Assembly: GCA_016342585.1 (NCBI GenBank)
Contig: JAEINK010000016.1
Coordinates: 1-64,000 of the forward strand
Origin: Spirochaetales bacterium
Lineage (GTDB): Bacteria; Spirochaetota; Spirochaetia; UBA9216
Reading direction: 5' to 3'
DNA length: 64,000 nt
The notes beneath the pieces were generated by a model. It did no database searches, had not been told where the DNA came from, and saw nothing but the letters and a program-made list of their open reading frames with translations. The translations under genes and the position numbers were made by a program. The first letter of the stretch is position 1, and each line of letters begins with the position of its first letter. Below are positions 17,612 through 27,409 of this stretch, piece after piece.

Positions 17612-18583
17612 ATGAAAAAGATTTTTTTTGTTCTCCCGGTTATATTCGCCTTCACCCTGATCGTTTCATGCGGTCCATCCCAGGCTCAACTTGAAAAGGC
17701 AATGGACAATCCTGATGAGTTTTCAGCTCTCATAGATGAAATGAAGGATGTGGATAAGGGGTTTAAATATGATAAAACGCTTCTTCAGATCGCATTGGAG
17801 AGGAACAATCCTATTGCTGCGGGGCTATTGATTGACAGGGGGGCCGATCCCTTAAAACGGGTTGACTACGAAGATGTCCTCTTTTGGGGGTTCCATTTTA
17901 AGTCCATGGAGGCCCTGGCGATAATCTTTGAAAAACGGCCGGATCTGTTGGAAAATCCGGAGATTTATCATGATTACATATGGCAGGCCCTGGATACGGG
18001 TGCGACTGATATACTTGAATTATTTTTCACCCGGGGAGTCCCCATAGATGGAGAGATGAATACGGGTGCAACGTACTTAAGGTATGCCGTAGAACAAGCC
18101 TCCTACGAACACCCGGATTTGATTCAATTCCTCCTGGATCGCGGTGCGAATCCCCATATCATAAATGGTGATGGCCAAAGCCTTCTTTTTCCTGTCGCCT
18201 CTCCGGAGGCTATGGTAGCCCTTCTTGAGGCCGGTTGTGACCCGAACATTTCCGATGCAAAGGGTCACACCGCGGCCTTCTACCATACAGCGAAGAAGAT
18301 GCTGGAACTGGTAAAAATCCTGCTCAGATACGGGGCTGTGCCTGAACCGGGGATGTTTATCATTGAGACCTGGGAGCAGACCTTTACCACAACGTCAAAA
18401 GGGTGGGTAGATAATACTGGAAAACCGACAGTCAAGATACTAAAGGATTACAGCTATGAAACAATACACACAACATCCACTGTCAATCATGAAAACACGA
18501 TTCCCCTCCTTGAGTATGCGGAGAAAAATGATCCGGAATTAGCGGAGATGCTTAAGGAACTGGGTTATGGTTATGAGTTATAA
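17612..18583 (+). CDS. Ankyrin-repeat lipoprotein
   Basis: A 323-residue protein with a lipoprotein signal (hydrophobic residues 4-18, lipobox LIVSC with the lipidated Cys at 20). Ankyrin repeats follow: residues about 55-75 (LLQIALERNNPIAAGLLIDRG type), then 145-185 and 190-245, with the helical GAD/GANP turns expected of the fold. The last 80 residues are charged and not repeat-like. It is probably anchored in a membrane and mediates protein contacts. The partner is unknown. It is transcribed alone. Confidence 0.85.
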   Translation: MKKIFFVLPVIFAFTLIVSCGPSQAQLEKAMDNPDEFSALIDEMKDVDKGFKYDKTLLQIALERNNPIAAGLLIDRGADPLKRVDYEDVLFWGFHFKSMEALAIIFEKRPDLLENPEIYHDYIWQALDTGATDILELFFTRGVPIDGEMNTGATYLRYAVEQASYEHPDLIQFLLDRGANPHIINGDGQSLLFPVASPEAMVALLEAGCDPNISDAKGHTAAFYHTAKKMLELVKILLRYGAVPEPGMFIIETWEQTFTTTSKGWVDNTGKPTVKILKDYSYETIHTTSTVNHENTIPLLEYAEKNDPELAEMLKELGYGYEL

Positions 18584-18585
18584 CA

Positions 18586-18613
18586 GGCTGTCCGGAGTTT
18601 TCTTCAGACAGCC
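18586..18613. terminator. Hairpin between convergent genes
   Basis: GGCTGTC (18586-18592) pairs with GACAGCC (18607-18613), and the inner GGAG/CTTC continues the stem around a TTTT loop. It lies between the convergent lipoprotein and pepD genes and may terminate both, but neither side carries a clear T-run. Confidence 0.5.
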
Positions 18614-18650
18614 CGATACACTATGAATGAATCAGCAGAATTAAAATCTC

Positions 18651-20108
18651 TTAAACAGCCTTCAGCATCTCCAGAACCAGCTTCCAGATCCTTTCCAGAG
18701 AAGAAATAGACATTTTTTCTTCAGGGGTATGGGCCATCCGGATATCCGGTCCAAGAGAGATCATATCGATCCCGGGGATTTTATCACCAATCACTCCACA
18801 CTCAAGTCCGGCATGAATTGCCTCAATGCGGGGGTCCTTGCCCATAACACGAACATAGGCCTCCCGGGCAGTCTCCAGGATGGGAGAGTTCAGGTTCGGT
18901 TTCCACCCCGGGTAGATGTTATTCTGAGAAGCAGTACCTCCGGCAGCCGTAAAACAGCTCATTATCCTGTCCCGGATATCATCCCGCAGAAAGTTACTCG
19001 AAGCCCGCTGGCTGGTGAGCACATACAGGTGATCCTCACGAAGGTCCACCGCAGCAAGGTTCGTGGAAGACTCAACGAGGTCATCCATCACCCGGCTCAT
19101 CTCAATAACCCCATGGGGCATGGCATAGACCATATCCACCAGTCTGATAAAGGAGTCCCGATCAATAACCGAGTCAGGTGCAGTATCCATTTTATTAAGG
19201 GTGATAGAAAGATCCGGCTCAATATCAGCATAATCGGTTGTGAAACCAAGACGGTTCTCCTCCACAATGGCCTTAACCTTTTCAAGATCCACGGCAGGGA
19301 TAAGGAGGTCGACAAAACACTCCCGCGGTATGGCATTATGCTTACCGCCCCCCTCGAGGGCGGCCAGTCGTGTATCGGTTGCGGCACCGATGTATTTCAA
19401 AATCCTCATGGCCATGAGAAGGGCACTCCCCAGACCACGATGAATCTCTGTCCCGGAGTGACCGCCCTGAAGGCCGTTCACGACGAGCTGATAGGCTTCA
19501 TAACCGGCAGGGACGGCCTCTCGCTTCACAGGAAGCTCACCTTCGGTGTTAACACCTCCGGCACAACCAATACAAAGGGTATCCTCCTCCTCGGTGTCGA
19601 GGTTAATGAGAATTTTACCTTCAAGCAGGGAGGCTTCAAGGTTCATGGCGCCCACCAGACCGGTCTCTTCATCGATTGTGAAGAGGGCTTCCAGGGGACC
19701 ATGCTCAATCGCATGATCCTCAAAAATAACCATGGCCATGGCAACAGCAATTCCGTTATCCGCCCCAAGGGTTGTTCCTCCGGCATGAATCCAGTCACCA
19801 TCTCGAACAAGTTTAATAGGATCCACCGCGAAATCGTGAACGGTCCCCCTGTTCTTTTCACAAACCATATCCAGATGCCCCTGAAGGATCACCGTTGGGA
19901 GGTTTTCAAAACCAGGAGTGGCCGGTTTTCGCAGAATAACATTTCCGATCTTGTCGGTTCGGGCAGAGATACCCAGTTTTTTTGCCCAGGAGAGGATATA
20001 CTCCCGCAGGGCAGCCTCATTCCCCGACTCGCGGGGGATTTGATTTATCTGATAGAACTGTTCCCACACGGCGGTGGGTTCAAGTCCTTTAATCGCTTCT
20101 TTTGACAT
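18651..20108 (-). CDS. pepD: Aminoacyl-histidine dipeptidase PepD (M20 family)
   Basis: The 485-residue metallopeptidase hydrolyses Xaa-His and other dipeptides in the cytoplasm. M20 metal motifs are present: ILQGHLDMVCEKN (His and Asp ligands), GADNGIAVA and IDEETGLVG (the catalytic Glu pair). The lid domain contains GLQGGHSGTEIHRGLG. Length matches the PepD subfamily. It is followed upstream on the same strand by gpmI, with a 15-base gap, so the two share a transcript. The function in this organism is likely peptide catabolism. Confidence 0.95.
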   Translation of the reverse strand: MSKEAIKGLEPTAVWEQFYQINQIPRESGNEAALREYILSWAKKLGISARTDKIGNVILRKPATPGFENLPTVILQGHLDMVCEKNRGTVHDFAVDPIKLVRDGDWIHAGGTTLGADNGIAVAMAMVIFEDHAIEHGPLEALFTIDEETGLVGAMNLEASLLEGKILINLDTEEEDTLCIGCAGGVNTEGELPVKREAVPAGYEAYQLVVNGLQGGHSGTEIHRGLGSALLMAMRILKYIGAATDTRLAALEGGGKHNAIPRECFVDLLIPAVDLEKVKAIVEENRLGFTTDYADIEPDLSITLNKMDTAPDSVIDRDSFIRLVDMVYAMPHGVIEMSRVMDDLVESSTNLAAVDLREDHLYVLTSQRASSNFLRDDIRDRIMSCFTAAGGTASQNNIYPGWKPNLNSPILETAREAYVRVMGKDPRIEAIHAGLECGVIGDKIPGIDMISLGPDIRMAHTPEEKMSISSLERIWKLVLEMLKAV

Positions 20109-20123
20109 TCGGTTACAAAGCTC

Positions 20124-21776
20124 CTATTTCCAGTTCAATACGGAAGGATCATAATCGTCGGGCGGAGTAAGTCCGAGCAGTTCGATACAGGTAGCAGCCA
20201 GGGAAGAGATACCGAGACCCTCATTCAGCTTATTTTCATAATCATTCTCAAAGGCGGGATCGTAGATAATACAGGGTACGGGATTGAGTGAATGGGCGGT
20301 CTTTGCCTGGACCTCTCCATTCTTCTTATATTTAACCTCACCTTTCTTATCGTGTTCGAACATATCATCCGAATTGCCATGATCGGCAGAAACAACCATC
20401 ACACCACCGGCAGCCTTAACAGCAGCCTTGATCCTTCCAAGACAGAGGTCCAGGGCTTCCATGGAACAGACAACAGCCTCCCATATTCCCGTATGACCAA
20501 CCATATCCCCATTGGGAAAATTCATTCTGATAAAATCGTATTCGCCGCTATCGATGACGTCCAGAACCCGGTCGGTAATGTCGGCACACTTCATCCAGGG
20601 CCTCTGTTCGAAAGGAACAACATCAGAGGTAATCTCCTCGTAGGTCTCCATCTCCTCACTGAATTTACCAAGCTTATTTCCATTAAAGAAGTAAGTCACA
20701 TGGCCATACTTCTGGGTTTCACTGATGGCAAACTGTTTTTTTCCGGAAGCCACCAGGTATTCACCCATGGTTCTATCGATGAAGGGGGGGGTGACAAGGT
20801 ACTGTGCGGGGATATGAAGATCACCGTCGTACTCCATCATCCCGGCATATTCGACCTTGGGCACCCTTTTTCGATCAAACTTATCAAAATCCTCTCCGGC
20901 TTCAAAAGCTTCGGTCAACTCAAGAGCTCTGTCACCACGAAAGTTAAACAGAATGACAGAATCCCCGTCTTCAATAGTTCCAATGGGTTTTCCATCCTCG
21001 GCAATCACAAAAGCAGGAAGATCCTGATCGATGGCGCCGGTCTCTTCACGTAAGGTGGTAATCGCCTGGTTTGCCGATTCAAAGGTTCGCCCCTCACCAA
21101 GCACATGGGTGGCCCAGCCTTTCTCGACCATATTCCAGTTGGCACCATACCTGTCCATGGTTATGACCATTCGGCCGCCCCCGGAGGCAATCCTGGCATC
21201 AAAACCTTCATCAGAAAGCTCTGCCAGGAAGGAGACAAAAGGATCAAAAAAGTCCAGGGCAGATGTTTCTCCAACATCACGGCCATCAAGCAGTCCATGC
21301 ACCCTAACCTTTGAAACACCGTCTGCCTTGGCTTTGGTCACCATAGCTTTGAGGTGTTCTATATTGGAATGCACATTACCATCGGACATGAGGCCGATGA
21401 AATGGAGGGTTTTTCCGTTTCCGGCAACATTGGCAGCGAGTTTTTTCCAGGTCTCACCATCAAACATCTTTTTAGATTCAATGGATTTTCCAACAAGCTT
21501 TGCCCCCTGGGCAAAAACCCGGCCGCAACCAATGGCATTATGTCCTACCTCGGAATTTCCCATATCATCATCTGAAGGAAGGCCGACAGCCACACCATGG
21601 GCCTTCAGGGATGTAATCAGACTGTCCTTCTTGAAACCATCCAGATTCCGGGTCACCGCCGCCGCAACAGCATCACCCTCTTTATATTTACCGTAACCGA
21701 CTCCGTCCATGATCACGAGAACCACGGGACCGGGTCGCTTCTTAAATCCATCTTTTGCTTTTAAAGCTTCTACCAT
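20124..21776 (-). CDS. gpmI: 2,3-bisphosphoglycerate-independent phosphoglycerate mutase
   Basis: This 550-residue, two-domain alkaline-phosphatase-fold enzyme interconverts 3- and 2-phosphoglycerate in glycolysis. The phosphatase domain keeps Asp24 in the VIMDGVG motif and the nucleophile Ser75 in DMGNSEVGHNA. The second metal cluster appears late in the chain as VVSADHGNSDDM. It is somewhat longer than the 510-residue average because of a C-terminal region that reads DYDPSVLNWK. It precedes pepD and follows the CDF transporter gene by 15 bases, all in one direction. Confidence 0.95.
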   Translation of the reverse strand: MVEALKAKDGFKKRPGPVVLVIMDGVGYGKYKEGDAVAAAVTRNLDGFKKDSLITSLKAHGVAVGLPSDDDMGNSEVGHNAIGCGRVFAQGAKLVGKSIESKKMFDGETWKKLAANVAGNGKTLHFIGLMSDGNVHSNIEHLKAMVTKAKADGVSKVRVHGLLDGRDVGETSALDFFDPFVSFLAELSDEGFDARIASGGGRMVITMDRYGANWNMVEKGWATHVLGEGRTFESANQAITTLREETGAIDQDLPAFVIAEDGKPIGTIEDGDSVILFNFRGDRALELTEAFEAGEDFDKFDRKRVPKVEYAGMMEYDGDLHIPAQYLVTPPFIDRTMGEYLVASGKKQFAISETQKYGHVTYFFNGNKLGKFSEEMETYEEITSDVVPFEQRPWMKCADITDRVLDVIDSGEYDFIRMNFPNGDMVGHTGIWEAVVCSMEALDLCLGRIKAAVKAAGGVMVVSADHGNSDDMFEHDKKGEVKYKKNGEVQAKTAHSLNPVPCIIYDPAFENDYENKLNEGLGISSLAATCIELLGLTPPDDYDPSVLNWK

Positions 21777-21791
21777 ATTCGTAACTCCTAA

Positions 21792-22718
21792 TTATTCATC
21801 GATATTGTTTTCTGATAATCCATACTGCTCCGCAGACTCAAGGTTCCCCCGAGGTTCCACATGAACAATAATATCATACACATCTTTTACATTTTCTTTA
21901 ATAGCCTTCTCAACCTGCCGGGCAATATCATGCCCCTGCCGGACGTTTATATCACCATCAACTTCGATATCCAGATCGACGACATACATTATGCTCAGCT
22001 TACGCACCCTGACCCGATGAGGATGCCCCGCTCCGGGAACCGAATTGACCGCGTGGAAAATTTGATTATAAACCTCCCGGTCTTCAATCCCATCCATCAG
22101 CTCCTGACTGGATTCCAGAAAAATCGTAAAGGCAAGCCGCATGATCCAGAGAGAGACGGCGCAGGCAAGAATCAAATCAAGGACCGGCAGAGCAAAAACC
22201 CTGGTTAGAACGATACCTGCGAACACACTGCCTGTGAGGACCACATCTGAAAGCATATTCTTGGCATCAGCGATGAGCATGGAACTGTTCACTCTACGCC
22301 CGATTTTTAACTTATAGACATAGAGAAGAACTTTACCAACCACCGATACCCCGGCAGCAATAAGGGCGTAGAATTCAGGAATTACCCTTTCAACACCCAT
22401 ATATATCGAATTTATGGATTTCAATGCCAACTGTGCACCGGCAAAAAAGATTATAAAGGAAAGGAGTTTTGTCGCAATGGTTTCCGCCCTGGAGTGACCA
22501 TAGGGATGATCCCTGTCCGGTGGTTTTGCGGCTATCCTGGCAGTAAAGAGCGTTATAATGGAGGAGACAATATCAGTGGCGGCATCAATACCGGCACCAA
22601 CCAAAGCAAGACTATTGAAGACTAACCCGGAAAAAATAGAGATGACAGCAAGAAACAGGTTTCCGCCTATTCCTGCCAAAGATGCTTTTTCTATCTCCCT
22701 TTGACGGCTTTTTTTCAC
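21792..22718 (-). CDS. Cation diffusion facilitator metal exporter
   Basis: A 308-residue CDF transporter that exports divalent metals such as Zn2+, Fe2+ or Mn2+ by proton exchange across the inner membrane. Six helices are visible. Metal-site motifs are GAGIDAATDIVSS in helix 2, HPYGHSRAET in the loop, and ADAKNMLSD in helix 5. A cytoplasmic ferredoxin-like domain (HRVRVRKLSIMYVVDLDIEVDG) completes it. It lies in the same direction as gpmI and pepD. The metal cannot be fixed from sequence, since selectivity depends on a few helix 2 and 5 residues. Confidence 0.92.
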   Translation of the reverse strand: MKKSRQREIEKASLAGIGGNLFLAVISIFSGLVFNSLALVGAGIDAATDIVSSIITLFTARIAAKPPDRDHPYGHSRAETIATKLLSFIIFFAGAQLALKSINSIYMGVERVIPEFYALIAAGVSVVGKVLLYVYKLKIGRRVNSSMLIADAKNMLSDVVLTGSVFAGIVLTRVFALPVLDLILACAVSLWIMRLAFTIFLESSQELMDGIEDREVYNQIFHAVNSVPGAGHPHRVRVRKLSIMYVVDLDIEVDGDINVRQGHDIARQVEKAIKENVKDVYDIIVHVEPRGNLESAEQYGLSENNIDE

Positions 22719-22778
22719 TTTTTCAACCTTATATTTAACTTATCTGGCTATCACAGATAATCTGTATATATAAAGAGA

Positions 22779-22801
22779 GGCTGCCGGTAAACCGGACAGC
22801 C
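22779..22801 (-). terminator. Hairpin after the ferredoxin gene
   Basis: GGCTGCCGGT and ACCGGACAGCC pair with one bulge in the gap between the ferredoxin stop and the CDF gene. In the minus direction it is followed by a short T-rich run (TCTCTTTA). It probably ends the ferredoxin transcript. Confidence 0.5.
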
Positions 22802-22833
22802 CCGTAAAAACATGTAGTCTGTTTACCTGATTC

Positions 22834-23001
22834 TTACTGTGCAGAAATTGCATCAGCAGGACAACAATCTACACATGCACCGCAATCGATACATGTTTCA
22901 GCATCAATTACGTAGATATCCCCTTCAGCAATTGCTTCAACAGGACATTCACTGATACAGCTTCCACAAGCTACACAGTCGCTACTAATTACGTGAGCCA
23001 T
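22834..23001 (-). CDS. 2[4Fe-4S] ferredoxin, 55 residues
   Basis: A short gene easily missed. It encodes a clostridial-type ferredoxin with two CxxCxxCxxxCP-like clusters, C9/C12/C15/C19 (CVACGSCISEC) and C37/C40/C43/C47 (CIDCGACVDCC). GGAGG precedes the ATG. It carries low-potential electrons in the cytoplasm for fermentative enzymes such as pyruvate:ferredoxin oxidoreductase. The length and duplicated half structure are normal for this family. It appears to be transcribed alone, ending at the hairpin at 22779. Confidence 0.95.
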   Translation of the reverse strand: MAHVISSDCVACGSCISECPVEAIAEGDIYVIDAETCIDCGACVDCCPADAISAQ

Positions 23002-23055
23002 CTCGGCCTCCTTGATAAATTTGACAATCGAAGTATATTGAAAAACCTTATTTTA

Positions 23056-23766
23056 TTAAAGAGTCGTCAAGGCTGTATCGAGGGCAATTTCGATCATATC
23101 CGTAAAAGTCTTTTCCCTCTCCTCAGAAGTTGTCTCCTGATGACTTACAATACTGTCACTGACCGTTAAAATTGTAAGAGCTTTTCGGTTGAACTTTGCC
23201 GCCAGGGAGTATAAGGCAGAAGATTCCATCTCTGCCGCAAGAACTCCATACTCAGCCCAGAGTTTCCATCCTTCAGGATCATCAGCATAAAAGACATCAC
23301 TGGAAAGAACATTTCCAACACTTACATTCATACCCTTTTCACCAGCCTTTTCATAGGCTGTTTTTAAGAGACCAAAATCTGCGATGGGCGCAAAATCCAT
23401 CCCGTGAAATCTCTGTTTATTGATTGCTGAATCGGTGGAAGAGGCCTGAGCAAGAATAATATCTCTCAGTTTCAGATCCGGCTGCATGGCACCGCAGGAG
23501 CCAACCCTGATCAATGTTTGAACATCGTACATATTGATCAGTTCATGGACATAGATGGAATGACTCGGAAGCCCCATCCCCGTCCCCTGAACAGAAATTC
23601 GCTTTCCTTTATAAGTTCCGGTGTATCCGTACATCCCACGAACTTCCGTATAACAAACTGGATTTTCAAGCCATTTTTCGGCAATAAATTTAGCCCTAAG
23701 GGGGTCTCCGGGAAGTAGAATGGCCGGGGCGATATCACCCTTCTTAGCCCCCATATGTATACTCAT
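23056..23766 (-). CDS. deoD: Purine-nucleoside phosphorylase DeoD
   Basis: The 236-residue enzyme phosphorolyses purine (deoxy)nucleosides to base and (deoxy)ribose-1-phosphate for salvage. It shows the DeoD start [20 protein letters not shown], the phosphate-binding RVGSCGAMQ loop, and the [11 protein letters not shown] strand whose Asp binds the base in the hexameric family. A ribosome binding site (GGAG) precedes the ATG. It lies between the ferredoxin and the GAF-GGDEF gene, all on the same strand. Confidence 0.95.
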   Translation of the reverse strand: MSIHMGAKKGDIAPAILLPGDPLRAKFIAEKWLENPVCYTEVRGMYGYTGTYKGKRISVQGTGMGLPSHSIYVHELINMYDVQTLIRVGSCGAMQPDLKLRDIILAQASSTDSAINKQRFHGMDFAPIADFGLLKTAYEKAGEKGMNVSVGNVLSSDVFYADDPEGWKLWAEYGVLAAEMESSALYSLAAKFNRKALTILTVSDSIVSHQETTSEEREKTFTDMIEIALDTALTTL

Positions 23767-23848
23767 AATATCTCCTTTAAAAGCTCATATTAGATTGATA
23801 TAAATAAAGATTCAATAATTAATTAGCGGATTAGGCTAAAATGGGTAT

Positions 23849-23866
23849 AAGTCCCAAAGGGAACTT
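23849..23866 (-). terminator. Small hairpin after the GGDEF gene
   Basis: AAGTCCC and GGGAACTT pair around AAA, 11 bases past the stop of the GAF-GGDEF gene. The minus-strand sequence after it is only weakly T-rich, so this is a tentative end of the feoA-feoB-GGDEF transcript. Confidence 0.35.
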
Positions 23867-23876
23867 CCTGTCAAAC

Positions 23877-25136
23877 CTATAAAAGTTCATTTGTGGTTCT
23901 ATTAAAGAAGGCATAACCGGCCTTATTCCTGCCCTTCACATAGTACATTGCCTTATCAGCATTATTTTTGAGCTCTTCGGGTGTCAGACCATCACCAGGA
24001 TAGAGACTGATCCCAATACTCGCTCCGATCCTGCACTCTGTCTCACCAATATGAAAAGGTTCTTCAAGACCCTTCAGAATTTTCCCGGCTGTTATTATCA
24101 CATCATCTTCTCCGGAGAAACCTTGAACAAGGGCAATGAACTCATCTCCCCCCACCCGGGCGACAACATCCGAGCGACGCATGGATCGGCGAATCCGATC
24201 TGAGGCTTCGATCAAAAGTTTGTCTCCAATCTCATGGCCATAATTATCATTGACAGGTTTAAAATCATCCAGATCTATGAAGAAGACCGCCAAAGTCCAC
24301 CCCTGCCTTTTCGCCTGTTCCATATATCGGGGAAGGAATTCATTTAGAAGGCGAAGGTTGGGAAGATCGGTAAGGGTATCATAATTGGCCATCTTTGTTA
24401 TCTTGGCATAAGCCGAGATCAGCTCTCTTTTATCCTGCTCAAGCTCGCTGTTCAGGGCAGCAACCTCTTCATGACTCCTGGCATTCAATACAGCAACCGA
24501 AAGGAAGGGGGCAATAGAACGAAGGAGCCCCTCATGCTCATTCTGATAGGCATCCTTAATGTCTGACTGAAGCAGGACTGTCCCCCGTACACAACCTTCT
24601 ATCCGAAGGGGAGAAATGATCACCGACCCGCCATTCCGAATAATAAATTCATTCTCATCGGCAGTGAGGTCATTTATTACGAGAATCTTTCCGTCACGAA
24701 CACAGTCTGCGACCATACGGTGGATTGAAGAGAGGTATACAGATTCAGGAATATCGGATCTCTTACTGTCCTCTTCAAAAACCCGATACAAAAGGGCGTC
24801 ATCCTGCTGCTGATAAAAAGCCAGAAGGATTCGATCCACAGGAATCCAGCTGTTCACCGACTTATGGAAAATTGATACGATCGAGTCGAGGTCCAGGGTT
24901 GAGGTCAGCTGTTGACCGATCTGGTTAATGAATTGTTCACGCCTGTGAGCATCCTTAAGCTGTGACTCGAGGCCTTCCAGTTCACGGTCCTTTAATTCGC
25001 AGATAGCCTCTTCCCGGTCCATCCATTCAGACTCCAGCCGGGAAAATAGTTCTGCAAGTTCAGTAAAACCTTTTTTTGAGGGTGTGACCACTTTTTCAAG
25101 AAGTTCTAAAAAACGCTTTGATGTAATAGTATCCAT
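23877..25136 (-). CDS. GAF-domain diguanylate cyclase
   Basis: A 419-residue soluble protein. Residues 1-70 are a coiled-coil helix, about 70-220 form a GAF domain (NQIGQQLTSTLDLDS start), and the C-terminal 170 residues are a GGDEF domain. The active loop is intact (ARVGGDEFIAL), and an RRSD inhibitory I-site sits five residues before it, so it should make c-di-GMP with feedback inhibition. Its ATG shares one base with the feoB stop, which points to coupled expression with Fe2+ uptake. The GAF ligand is unknown; a link to iron or redox state is only suggested by context. Confidence 0.92.
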   Translation of the reverse strand: MDTITSKRFLELLEKVVTPSKKGFTELAELFSRLESEWMDREEAICELKDRELEGLESQLKDAHRREQFINQIGQQLTSTLDLDSIVSIFHKSVNSWIPVDRILLAFYQQQDDALLYRVFEEDSKRSDIPESVYLSSIHRMVADCVRDGKILVINDLTADENEFIIRNGGSVIISPLRIEGCVRGTVLLQSDIKDAYQNEHEGLLRSIAPFLSVAVLNARSHEEVAALNSELEQDKRELISAYAKITKMANYDTLTDLPNLRLLNEFLPRYMEQAKRQGWTLAVFFIDLDDFKPVNDNYGHEIGDKLLIEASDRIRRSMRRSDVVARVGGDEFIALVQGFSGEDDVIITAGKILKGLEEPFHIGETECRIGASIGISLYPGDGLTPEELKNNADKAMYYVKGRNKAGYAFFNRTTNELL

Positions 25137-27409
25137 TACCTTACTTTTCGGCGAGATACCTTTCCGATAAAGAAAAATAATAGATAAAGGAAAACAATTC
25201 CACCAATTCCCCCGATAATGAAAACAGGGTTGTGGCCTTCAACAATCTGAAAATAGAGAGTAGCCACAGACCAGGCAAGAATCGTCAGATAAATGGCCTG
25301 TAAAGCACCATAACCAATCCCCATCTGTCGCACAGCTGCGGCAAAAGCGGCAACACAAGGAAAGTAGATCAGCACAAAAAGAAGGTATGAATAGGCTGAT
25401 GCGGGAGAAAAATTGTTCCGTAGATTAAGGAAAATCCCCTCATTCTCGGGAAAGTCCTCCACAGCCTCTCCAGAGATCCCAAAGACAGCAGCAAGGCCTT
25501 CAGGAATGGATATCAGGGCCTCCATCAGCCCATCCAGCAGAGAAAAGCCGGAAACTTCCGAATCCATATTCGCGGCGGCATCGGCTCCACCCTGCCCGGC
25601 CTCCTCCTGACCATAAAGAACCGAAAGGGTGCCGACGATAGACTCCTTGGCAAGGACACCGGTAAAAAGCCCTACGGTAGCAGGCCAGTTATCATCCTCA
25701 ATTCCCATGGAGTGGAAAAGAGGTGTAACCTTCTGACCAGCCACCGAGAGAAGGGCTTTCTCCGAATTCTCATTCCCGAAGGTTCCATCAATCCCCATGG
25801 AAGAGAAAAAACCAAGAACAAAGACAGAGAAGATAATAACCTTTCCAGCCCTGATTATGAACGATCGAAGCCTGGTCCAGGTATGAAGGAGAATATGCTT
25901 CAATCGGGGTGAGTGATACCGGGGAAGCTCCATAATAAGATGAGACGGCTCTCCGTGAAAAAGGGTATTCTTAACTAAAAAGCCGGTAACAACGGCCAGA
26001 ACAATACCAATCAGGTAGAGTGAAAAAACAACAGCACCGCTTCTGCTGGAGAAAAAAGCGGCAGCAAAAAGGGCATACACGGGGAGTCTCGCCCCGCAGG
26101 ACATCAAAGGAGACATGAAAATTGTCATCATCCTGTCCTTATTTGTATCCAGGGTCCTTGTGGCAAGGATAGCGGGAACAGTGCAGCCAAATCCCACAAG
26201 CATGGGAACAAAGGCCTTTCCGGGAAGTCCCAGAAAACTCATAAACTTATCCATAACATAGGCCGCCCGGGCCATATAGCCCGAATCCTCTAGAATGGAA
26301 AGCATGAAAAACATAAAAAAGATGAAGGGAACAAAGGTCGCAACCGCCTGAATACCAGACCCCAGACCGCCGGCCAGGAGAACTATCAGCCACTCCGGGG
26401 CATGCAAAACCCCAAGGAGAGCACCAAAGCCATGTACAAAAATTGTTCCAAAAAGGATATCAAAAAAATCAGCAAAGGCCCCACCAAGATTAACAGTCAC
26501 CCAGAAGACCAGATACATGGCGGCAAGAAAAACAGGGACCCCCAGGAACCGGTGCATGGCGATCGCATCGATCACATCAGTCCGTGAGCGCTTCTCGTGG
26601 ACGAAGGTAATAACCTCCTTGCCAATACTGTTTGCCATGCCGAATTTATAATCGGCAATAATCACATCGGCACTATCACCCAGAATTTTTTCGATCACAG
26701 CAAGCGAAGAGTGGTATTCATCCAGGGGAAGATTCTTCTTCTTCTCAACGAGTTTGATAATATCCGGATCTTCCTCGGCAAGCCTTACGGCCATCCATCG
26801 GGGAGAAACTCCCATCTCTTTGGCTTCTGCTTCAAAAAATGGAATCCACCCGGCGATTAAATCCTCCATCTCATTGGGGTAGTGAATAGTAAGTCCGGAA
26901 ATCTTTGGAGAATCGAGATGCCCCCTTATATGACCCTTTAGAACATTGACATCTTTATCATCTATTGCACTCACAGAGTATACCGGAGCCTTAAGATGAA
27001 CAGCAAGGTGGTCAAGATCGACCTGAATTTTTCTTTTTTCCGCAAGATCGATCATATTCAAAACAACGATCATGGGTATCCCCATCTCAATAATCTGACT
27101 TGTCAGATAGAGGTTTCGGGTCAGGTTTGTGGCATCAAGAACATTAACGACAAGATCCGCCTCCCGGGTAAGAAGATAATCCCTGGCAGCCCTTTCATCC
27201 TGAGAGTTGGCCGACAGGGAGTATATCCCGGGAAGATCCACAACCTTAATGGAGTCACTCCCCTGCACATACTTCCCTTCAACCTTTTCAACAGTAACAC
27301 CCGGCCAGTTTCCTATGGTTTGTTCACTACCGGTCAATGCATTAAAGAGAGTACTCTTTCCACAATTCGGATTTCCGGCAAGAGCTATGGTAAATTCTGG
27401 TTTATTCAT
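25136..27409 (-). CDS. feoB: Ferrous iron transporter FeoB
   Basis: A 757-residue GTPase-membrane fusion that imports Fe2+ across the inner membrane. The N-terminal G domain has the P-loop GNPNCGKST (residues 12-20), Walker B-like DLPG (58-61) and the NMID base-recognition motif. The C-terminal part contains the Gate repeats with the conserved Cys in GFGCTVPAI and MSCGARLPVYALF. It ends in a short basic tail. It overlaps feoA by eight bases upstream and touches the GAF-GGDEF gene downstream, so all three are one operon. Expression under iron limitation is expected, but no Fur box could be read with confidence. Confidence 0.97.
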   Translation of the reverse strand: MNKPEFTIALAGNPNCGKSTLFNALTGSEQTIGNWPGVTVEKVEGKYVQGSDSIKVVDLPGIYSLSANSQDERAARDYLLTREADLVVNVLDATNLTRNLYLTSQIIEMGIPMIVVLNMIDLAEKRKIQVDLDHLAVHLKAPVYSVSAIDDKDVNVLKGHIRGHLDSPKISGLTIHYPNEMEDLIAGWIPFFEAEAKEMGVSPRWMAVRLAEEDPDIIKLVEKKKNLPLDEYHSSLAVIEKILGDSADVIIADYKFGMANSIGKEVITFVHEKRSRTDVIDAIAMHRFLGVPVFLAAMYLVFWVTVNLGGAFADFFDILFGTIFVHGFGALLGVLHAPEWLIVLLAGGLGSGIQAVATFVPFIFFMFFMLSILEDSGYMARAAYVMDKFMSFLGLPGKAFVPMLVGFGCTVPAILATRTLDTNKDRMMTIFMSPLMSCGARLPVYALFAAAFFSSRSGAVVFSLYLIGIVLAVVTGFLVKNTLFHGEPSHLIMELPRYHSPRLKHILLHTWTRLRSFIIRAGKVIIFSVFVLGFFSSMGIDGTFGNENSEKALLSVAGQKVTPLFHSMGIEDDNWPATVGLFTGVLAKESIVGTLSVLYGQEEAGQGGADAAANMDSEVSGFSLLDGLMEALISIPEGLAAVFGISGEAVEDFPENEGIFLNLRNNFSPASAYSYLLFVLIYFPCVAAFAAAVRQMGIGYGALQAIYLTILAWSVATLYFQIVEGHNPVFIIGGIGGIVFLYLLFFFIGKVSRRKVR

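Noticed and set aside
18729-20105. 458-codon open frame on the plus strand
   Set aside because: It lies entirely antisense to pepD, has no family resemblance and no binding site, and reflects the codon bias of the real gene.
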